A DNA stretch of 10,612 nucleotides. Origin: Ruminococcaceae bacterium UBA7101. Its GTDB lineage: Bacteria; Bacillota; Clostridia; Oscillospirales; Acutalibacteraceae. How positions within the stretch are numbered: the first letter of the stretch is position 1; each line of letters opens with the position of its first letter. The translations under genes were made by a program, and so were the position numbers. Shown here piece after piece: positions 5,862 through 10,612 of this stretch. The stretch covers positions 1 through 10,612 of the forward strand of contig DKYL01000011.1 in the NCBI GenBank assembly GCA_002493325.1. Direction: 5' to 3'. The notes under the pieces are model-generated. The model saw only the letters and a list, made by a program, of their open reading frames with translations, ran no database searches and had not been told where the DNA came from.

Positions 5862-7532
5862 CTATTTACATTCCGTGCAGATGTATTCGGGAACGGTTTT
5901 TTCGTTTATTACCGATTCGTAAAGCCGCCAGCCGCCTGCAAGATTGTAGCAGTCATATCCGTTGCCCTGCAAAATTCGGCAGGCAATATAACTGCGAAGC
6001 CCTGAATGACAATGTACATACACAGGCTTATCCTTTGGTATTTCTTCAATCCGTGAACGCAGGGCGTCAAGGGGGATATTGATAAATCCGTCAATTTTTC
6101 CACACTCAACCTCTGTAACCGTTCTTACATCAAGCAGGGTTACACTGTTGTCACGGGGCAGAGCCTCAACCTCGTTCCAGAAGAATTGCTTTATTTTACC
6201 GCTGACAATGTTTTCAGCCACGAAGCCGAGCATATTGACAGGATCCTTTGCACTGGAAAAAGGCGGTGCATAGCACAGCTCAAGCTGTGTGAGGTCGGTT
6301 ATTTTTCCTCCGAACCGTATTGCTGCTGCAATAACGTCCATCCTTTTGTCAACACCGTCAAAGCCTACAATCTGAGCACCGATGATTTTCAGACTTTTCT
6401 TATCCCACAAAGCTTTTATTGACATCATATTTCCATTGGGGTAATATGAAGCATGAGAGGATGAATAGATATATGTTTTTTCATAGTCTGTTTCACTTAA
6501 TTGAGCGGCTTTTTCATTAAGCCCTGTTGTTGCAACAGTCATATCAAAGAGCTTAAGAACAGCAGAGCCCTGTGTTCCTGTATATTCACTCTCAAAACCT
6601 GCAATATTGTCAGCAACGATTCTGCCTTGCTTGTTTGCAGGTCCTGCAAGAGGAATAAACGAAGGTGCTTTTGTTACAAAATTTTCTGCTTCAACAGCAT
6701 CACCGACTGCGTAAATGTCAGGAATATTTGTACGCATTTTGGCGTCAACTATGATACTGCCGCGTGAATTGGTTTCAATACCGCATTCTCTGGCAATAGC
6801 GGTTTCGGGACGAACGCCCACAGACATAATGACCATATCGGCTTTGATTTCTCCGTTTTGGAGAATAATTCTGTCACGCTCAATCGCTGTAACGCCATTG
6901 TTCAGATACAGCTTTATGCCCTTTTCTTTAATGTAGCGGTGAACATCTGCCGCCATATCATAGTCAAGCGGCGCAATAAGATGATCTGCCAGCTCAACGA
7001 TTGATACAGAAAGACCCGCTTTTGCAAGGTTTTCAGCCATTTCAACACCGATGTAGCCTCCGCCGACAACAACAGCCGATTCGGGCTTTTCGCTTTCAAT
7101 ATAGCTTTTGATTTTCATTGTATCGGGAATGTTTCTGAGTGTAAATACATTAGCCGTTTCAATACCCCTGATGTTCGGAATTATCGGCTCAGCACCGGGG
7201 GAAAGAATAAGAGTATCATATTCCTCGGTATAACATTCTCCGTCCACAAGATTTTTAACTGTTACGGTTTTTTCGCCAGGGTTAATTCTGACCGCCTCAT
7301 TCAGGATACGGACATCGATATCAAACCTTGATTTGAAGCTTTCGGGAGTTTGCAGAGTAAGCTCCTCTCTGTCGGTAATTTCACCGCCGATATAATACGG
7401 CAGACCGCAGTTTGCAAAGGATACAAATTCTCCCTTTTCCAAAATAACAATTTCGGCTTTTTCATCAAGCCTTCTTAATCTTGCTGCTGCAGATGCACCG
7501 CCTGCAACACCGCCTATAATAATTGTTTTCAT
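5862..7532 (-). CDS. cdr: CoA-disulfide reductase fused to rhodanese (CoADR-RHD)
   Basis: FAD- and NAD(P)H-dependent reductase of 556 aa, the size of the CoADR-RHD family. Characterised relatives reduce CoA disulfide, CoA persulfide or polysulfide. The FAD Rossmann motif is IIIGGVAGGASAAARLRRLD (4-23). The single redox cysteine is C42 in SFANCGLPYYIGG. The nucleotide-binding second Rossmann motif is AVVVGGGYIGVEMAENL, followed by the flavin signature YAVGDAVE and the CoADR-type C-terminal motif CYAPPFSSAKDPVNMLGF. A full rhodanese domain follows, with LLDVRTVTEVECGKIDGF and active-site C508 in VHCHSGLRS. The chain ends in C552-T-E-C555-K, an extra CxxC. The start ATG 7532 is preceded by GAGGTG 6 nt upstream and begins the Rossmann fold directly. 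An upstream extension to 7655 is not real. It heads a thiol/sulfur operon and is divergent from a Crp/Fnr regulator. Confidence 0.95.
   Translation of the reverse strand: MKTIIIGGVAGGASAAARLRRLDEKAEIVILEKGEFVSFANCGLPYYIGGEITDREELTLQTPESFKSRFDIDVRILNEAVRINPGEKTVTVKNLVDGECYTEEYDTLILSPGAEPIIPNIRGIETANVFTLRNIPDTMKIKSYIESEKPESAVVVGGGYIGVEMAENLAKAGLSVSIVELADHLIAPLDYDMAADVHRYIKEKGIKLYLNNGVTAIERDRIILQNGEIKADMVIMSVGVRPETAIARECGIETNSRGSIIVDAKMRTNIPDIYAVGDAVEAENFVTKAPSFIPLAGPANKQGRIVADNIAGFESEYTGTQGSAVLKLFDMTVATTGLNEKAAQLSETDYEKTYIYSSSHASYYPNGNMMSIKALWDKKSLKIIGAQIVGFDGVDKRMDVIAAAIRFGGKITDLTQLELCYAPPFSSAKDPVNMLGFVAENIVSGKIKQFFWNEVEALPRDNSVTLLDVRTVTEVECGKIDGFINIPLDALRSRIEEIPKDKPVYVHCHSGLRSYIACRILQGNGYDCYNLAGGWRLYESVINEKTVPEYICTECK
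7515..7520 (+). promoter_or_regulatory. Candidate -10 box for the Crp/Fnr regulator gene
   Basis: A perfect TATAAT on the plus strand would place the start of transcription near 7527, about 36 nt before the regulator ATG. It lies inside the first codons of the divergent reductase gene, since the 30-bp gap is too short for a promoter. No good -35 is present, so activation or chance occurrence both remain possible. Confidence 0.35.
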
Positions 7533-7562
7533 AAAAAACACCTCTTTCTGAAAGGAGCCAAA

Positions 7563-8237
7563 ATGGCACAAATTGATTTTAAGTCTGTATATAGTGATAT
7601 ATTTCCTTTTTGGAATAAAATATCCGAAGATGAAAAGGATTTTATCTGTAATCATTCAACAGATATTGTTTATAAAAAAGGTACAACCGTTCATGACAGC
7701 ACCGAATGCTCAGGTGTAATCCTTGTTCAAAGCGGTTGTCTGAGGGTCTATATGATGTCCGATGAGGGGAAGGATATTACGCTTTATCGTTTATATAAAG
7801 GTGATATGTGTATGCTGTCCGCCTCCTGCGTTTTAAATGCAATAACCTTTGATGTTTTTATTGATGCTGAAGAGGACAGTGAATGCTATGTGATTAACGG
7901 ATATTCTTTTATGAAAATCAGCAGCAGTAACCCTGATATTAAAATCTTTTCTCTTGAAACAGCAGTGAGCCGTTTTTCAGATGTTATGTGGGTTATGCAG
8001 CAGATACTGTTTATGAGTATGGATAAAAGACTTGCCATATTCCTTCTTGATGAGTCATCAAGAACAGAAAGTGATTTTATAGCGCTTACCCATGAACAGA
8101 TTGCAAAATATATCGGCTCGGCACGTGAGGTGGTTTCAAGAATGCTGAAATATTTTGCCAATGAGGGAATTGTTGAGTCATCACGAAAGGGAATTAAAAT
8201 AACCGACAAAAAGCGGCTTCGTGAGTTGGCACTCTGA
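7563..8237 (+). CDS. Crp/Fnr-family transcriptional regulator
   Basis: Regulator of 224 aa with the two Crp/Fnr domains. Residues about 13-120 form the cyclic-nucleotide-binding-like beta-roll (GTTVHDSTECSGVILVQSGCLRVYMMSDEGKDITLYRLYKGD). A dimer helix follows (about 125-160), then a winged helix-turn-helix, LTHEQIAKYIGSAREVVSRMLKYFANEGIVESSRKGIKI, with the DNA-reading helix around SAREVVSRMLK. The N-terminal Cys cluster of Fnr is absent, so an Fnr-type [4Fe-4S] sensor is unlikely. Instead C83 and C89 lie in GDMCMLSASCVL, directly after the conserved G-D of the roll. Other Cys are C29, C49, C59 and C108. The ribosome binding site AAAGGAG (7551-7557) is 5 nt before the ATG. Position next to a CoADR-rhodanese operon suggests it senses redox, persulfide or disulfide stress and controls that operon. 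The effector is inference. Confidence 0.93.
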   Translation: MAQIDFKSVYSDIFPFWNKISEDEKDFICNHSTDIVYKKGTTVHDSTECSGVILVQSGCLRVYMMSDEGKDITLYRLYKGDMCMLSASCVLNAITFDVFIDAEEDSECYVINGYSFMKISSSNPDIKIFSLETAVSRFSDVMWVMQQILFMSMDKRLAIFLLDESSRTESDFIALTHEQIAKYIGSAREVVSRMLKYFANEGIVESSRKGIKITDKKRLRELAL

Positions 8238-8245
8238 TGTTATAT

Positions 8246-8283
8246 GGTTAGCAGCCCCGGTTCTGTGCTGCTGTGGATTAACC
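8246..8283 (+). terminator. Weak hairpin after the Crp/Fnr gene
   Basis: GCAGC (8251-8255) pairs with GCTGC (8267-8271), and outer GGTTA (8246-8250) can pair with TAACC (8279-8283) across a 7-nt bulge. There is no T-run directly after it, so it may act as a weak terminator or as a 3' end structure only. Confidence 0.3.
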
Positions 8284-8334
8284 GAATATTCCTTTATCAT
8301 GGTTTTATTATATCCGATGCTTTGTTTATTTTCA

Positions 8335-8362
8335 GTGACAAAGTCACAATAAATTATAAAAT
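8335..8362 (+). promoter_or_regulatory. Candidate promoter of the DUF4838 gene with overlapping palindrome
   Basis: GTGACA (8335-8340) and TAAAAT (8357-8362) are separated by 16 bp and each match the sigma-A consensus at 5 of 6 positions. The -35 lies inside a 13-bp palindrome, GTGACAAAGTCAC (8335-8347), whose half-site resembles the TGTGA/TCACA halves bound by Crp-type regulators but with shorter spacing. The leader would be about 45 nt. Confidence 0.45.
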
Positions 8363-8415
8363 ATGCCTTGATGTGAAAGCGTCAGGCAAAAATATTATTT
8401 GAAAGGAACAATCAA

Positions 8416-10437
8416 ATGAAAGGTTTAAAAAGAGGTATTGCATTTATTTTAGCACTTATTCTTATGAGTGCAGGCAGCATATTGGTTTATGCTGATGAAA
8501 GCAAGTCGGTTGAGGCAATTTCTTTCAGGAACATTACACAGGATGAATTGCAGAATAAAAAGCTGTCTGAAAACGGAGAAAATAAAGTAGCTTTTTTTGA
8601 AAATGGTGTTACTGATTTTGTTATAGTAACGCCCGAGGTGTGTGCAAAGCCACTGAATGAAGCAGTTGCAGTTCTTCAGAGTATATTGGAGGAAATGACA
8701 GGAGCAAAGCTTACAATCGTAAATGAAAATCAAGCTGATGATGCAAAAAAATATTTTTGTATTGATGCTGTTATGAATACACAGCGTCCCGCTGGTGATA
8801 TTAATGATGGTTATCAAATCATTATTGAAAATGAAAAAATCTCAATTTGCGGTGCAGACGAAACAGGAACGAGAAATGGAATATATGCTTTTATTGAAGA
8901 TATATTGGGTTGTATGTTTTTAACACCTAATGATACTTTTGTTGTGCAGCAAGAAAATATTTATCTTGACAAAATGAATGAAATAAAAAAGCCTGCTGTT
9001 CAGTGGCGTGATGTTTATGCATATGAAACAATACAGAATAAATGGGCGTCTAAATTAAAGCTTAATGGTATTGATATTGAATCAGAAGATCCAAATCTTA
9101 ATATTGAAGAGCTTCAGTATGAAGGCTGGGGTACATGGTGCCACAATTGTTATACTTATCTGTCTCCTGATGATTATTTTGATGAGCACCCCGAATATTT
9201 TTCAGAAAAAAACGGTAAGAGAGTTACCACATATAAGGGTCGCGACGCTTATCTTTGTTTAAGCAATCCGGAGGTTTTTGAAATTGTAAAGGTTTCTTTA
9301 GCCAAAAAAATCGAAGAAAATCCAAATCAGCTATATTGGGATTTCAGCGGTAATGATAATCCGTTCTTAGCAGGCTGTGAATGTGAAAAGTGTAAAGCTG
9401 CCGATAAAGCCGCAGGCGGAACTGGAATGGGTACATTGATGCCGTTTTTGAACAAGCTTGCCAAGACATTCCCGGATAAATATATTTCGACTCTGGCTTA
9501 TCTGCATACTTTAAAGGCACCTGAAAATATCAAAGCAGAGCCTAATGTAGTTATTAAGCTTTGCTCAATGCCGGGAGATCAGGCTTCATCCTACTATGAT
9601 GGCGGCAATGCGAATGCAAAGCAGTTTAAGGAGCAGGTTGAACAATGGTCAAAAATAACAGATAAAATTGTTGTCTGGGATTATGTAGTTGATTTTTCAC
9701 ATTTATTAATGCCGTTTCCTAACTTTGCAGTTCAGGCAAGAAATCAGGAATTTTATGAGAATCATAATATAATCGGTGTTTTCCATCAGGCATCAAGAGA
9801 AAAGGGCGGCGAATTTGCGTGCCTGCGTTCGTATGTTCTTTCACGTCTGATGTGGGAGGGCAGTGATATGGATGTGGCAGAATGTGTTTCAAGATATATT
9901 GCGGCATATTTCGGCGAAGCAGCACCGAGTATTATAAACTATATGAATCTGTGCTCTTCTGAGCTTTATAATTCCAATCATGCTTTGGGCTTATATGATG
10001 GTCTGATGGCACACTATGATGGTTATCTGTCAGAAAACAATGTTGAAAAATATAATCAGCTCATCCATGAAGCTAAAGCAGCAGTTGCCGGAGATGCACT
10101 GCTGGAAAGACGTGTTGAGGAGGTTGAACTGTCAGTTTTATATGCTTATGTATTACAACCCAAAATTGATGAAAATGAACGTCAATCCATTTTGGAAAGA
10201 ATCAACGAGCTTTGTGAAAAATTCAATATAACAATGGTATGCGAGTGGGAAAGTCTTGAAAGCTTTAATCAAGCAGGTTTGAAAAATGCAGTCTCAGGCG
10301 AGAAAAAAGAGTTGATGAAGCCATACTTTATTGCAGCGGGAGCAGTTGCAGGTATAGTATTGGTCGCTGCTGCTGTAACTGTTGTATACAGAATTGTTAA
10401 GAAAAGAAAAAATAAATCTTTTAATAAAGCCAATTAA
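8416..10437 (+). CDS. Exported, membrane-anchored DUF4838 protein (putative carbohydrate-active surface enzyme)
   Basis: Surface protein of 673 aa. The N terminus is a signal peptide (basic MKGLKRG, hydrophobic FILALILMSAGSILV, likely cut after VYA at residue 26). An N-terminal alpha/beta domain (about 65-185: PLNEAVAVLQSILEEMTGAKL ... GTRNGIYAFIEDILGCMFL) looks like the small domain found before catalytic barrels in GH20/GH67-type enzymes. The central region (about 190-480) carries DUF4838 hallmarks: WGTWCHNC, YLCLSNPEV, WDFSGNDN, then C321-x-C323-x2-C326 and a long barrel-like stretch with TLAYLHT and VVWDYVVDF. A helical part follows. Residues 636-658 form a membrane helix, with KKRKNK on the cytoplasmic side, so the protein is held at the outer face. 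The ribosome binding site AAAGGA (8402-8407) is 8 nt before the ATG. Substrate and activity are unknown, and no sugar transporter or other CAZyme gene is adjacent. Confidence 0.85.
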   Translation: MKGLKRGIAFILALILMSAGSILVYADESKSVEAISFRNITQDELQNKKLSENGENKVAFFENGVTDFVIVTPEVCAKPLNEAVAVLQSILEEMTGAKLTIVNENQADDAKKYFCIDAVMNTQRPAGDINDGYQIIIENEKISICGADETGTRNGIYAFIEDILGCMFLTPNDTFVVQQENIYLDKMNEIKKPAVQWRDVYAYETIQNKWASKLKLNGIDIESEDPNLNIEELQYEGWGTWCHNCYTYLSPDDYFDEHPEYFSEKNGKRVTTYKGRDAYLCLSNPEVFEIVKVSLAKKIEENPNQLYWDFSGNDNPFLAGCECEKCKAADKAAGGTGMGTLMPFLNKLAKTFPDKYISTLAYLHTLKAPENIKAEPNVVIKLCSMPGDQASSYYDGGNANAKQFKEQVEQWSKITDKIVVWDYVVDFSHLLMPFPNFAVQARNQEFYENHNIIGVFHQASREKGGEFACLRSYVLSRLMWEGSDMDVAECVSRYIAAYFGEAAPSIINYMNLCSSELYNSNHALGLYDGLMAHYDGYLSENNVEKYNQLIHEAKAAVAGDALLERRVEEVELSVLYAYVLQPKIDENERQSILERINELCEKFNITMVCEWESLESFNQAGLKNAVSGEKKELMKPYFIAAGAVAGIVLVAAAVTVVYRIVKKRKNKSFNKAN

Positions 10438-10440
10438 TTA

Positions 10441-10480
10441 AACAACCCACCCTCTCAGTTAACTGAGAGGGTGGGTTGTT
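10441..10480. terminator. 40-bp perfect palindrome, likely terminator of the DUF4838 gene
   Basis: Two 20-base arms (10441-10460 and 10461-10480) are exact reverse complements with no spacer, centred on GTTAAC. The RNA would form a very stable hairpin starting 3 nt after the TAA. The end of the right arm (GGGTTGTT) gives only a broken U-tract, so it is either an unusual intrinsic terminator acting in both directions or a repeat unit that also ends transcription. Confidence 0.7.
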
Positions 10481-10537
10481 GCAATAGCAGGAATTTCATT
10501 AGCAAGATATTCAAAGGATTTGAAGAGCTTGTAAAAT

Positions 10538-10575
10538 AAAGTGTGTAAGTTAGAAAAATAACTTGCACACTTTTT
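10538..10575 (+). terminator. Second hairpin terminator near the right edge
   Basis: AAAGTGTG (10538-10545) pairs with CACACTTT (10566-10573), a T-G wobble comes next, and AAGTTA (10547-10552) pairs with TAACTT (10559-10564) around a GAAAAA loop. A run of five T's (10571-10575) closes it. No gene lies between it and the palindrome at 10441, so it would block read-through into the downstream unit. Confidence 0.65.
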
Positions 10576-10601
10576 GCATTTGCGGATAAGTGTGCTACAA
10601 T
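10573..10601 (+). promoter_or_regulatory. Promoter for a gene beyond the right edge
   Basis: TGCTACAAT (10593-10601) is an extended -10 with one mismatch. TTTGCA (10573-10578) lies 17 bp upstream and matches a -35 at 4 of 6 positions. AAAGGA at 10607-10612 looks like the start of a ribosome binding site, so the gene should begin just outside the window. The -35 overlaps the T-run of the preceding terminator. Confidence 0.5.
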
Positions 10602-10612
10602 GAAAGAAAGGA

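Noticed and set aside
7533..7655. N-terminal extension of the CoA-disulfide reductase by 41 residues.
   Set aside because: The Rossmann fold starts at the ATG at 7532, which has its own GAGGTG site; the extension is antisense to the regulator's start.
7644..7664. Inverted repeat ATCTGT / ACAGAT near the start of the Crp/Fnr gene.
   Set aside because: Six-base arms with 9-base spacer inside coding sequence occur easily by chance; no second copy was seen near other promoters.
8449..8817. 122-codon minus-strand ORF opposite the start of the DUF4838 gene.
   Set aside because: It lies opposite the signal peptide and N-terminal domain of a well-supported gene and resembles no known protein.
10487..10534. 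Two short open frames ending at TAA around 10531-10535, possibly a transposase tail.
   Set aside because: Too short to identify and both frames look equally plausible.

Overview
The window looks like a piece of a low-GC Firmicute chromosome, most likely a gut-type Clostridia (Oscillospiraceae/Ruminococcaceae-like). This is inferred from AT-rich coding sequence, strong AAGGAG-type ribosome binding sites, TGnTATAAT-type promoters, intrinsic terminators, a TTG start, and an anaerobe-style thiol/sulfur redox gene set. No tRNA, rRNA or CRISPR array is visible. A possible mobile-element end lies at the right edge, but it cannot be proved from this window.

Layout. (1) 1-486: the 3' end of a sensor histidine kinase. 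(2) 606-824: a 72-residue zinc-ribbon protein with its own extended -10 promoter. It converges on mutY (933-2003, minus) across a shared hairpin at 886-922. (3) 2244-3998: a three-gene plus-strand cassette of two related DUF2589-type proteins and a 203-residue protein with ADP-ribosyltransferase-like sequence motifs. A 52-codon possible gene remnant follows at 4010-4168, then a bidirectional terminator. (4) 4235-7532 (minus): a redox/sulfur cluster. In transcription order it holds a CoA-disulfide reductase fused to rhodanese, a single-domain rhodanese, CcdA and a membrane-anchored TlpA/ResA-like thioredoxin. A Crp/Fnr-family regulator (7563-8237, plus) is divergent from it with only 30 bp between the start codons. 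(5) 8416-10437: a large exported DUF4838 protein, probably a carbohydrate-active surface protein, held by a C-terminal membrane helix. A 40-bp perfect palindrome follows it. At the right edge are a second hairpin terminator and an outward-facing promoter for a gene outside the window.

How the parts work together. The minus-strand cluster makes sense as one thiol/persulfide unit. The fused reductase and the rhodanese would handle CoA-disulfide, CoA-persulfide or sulfane sulfur in the cytoplasm. CcdA would carry electrons across the membrane to the external CxxC thioredoxin. The Crp/Fnr protein, which carries a Cys-x5-Cys motif in its sensor domain, is the obvious candidate regulator. The most novel-looking part is the DUF2589 pair with the ART-like protein: three tightly spaced genes of unknown function whose third member resembles a nucleotide/NAD-handling effector. 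The assignment of that third gene rests on short motifs only and needs structure-based confirmation.
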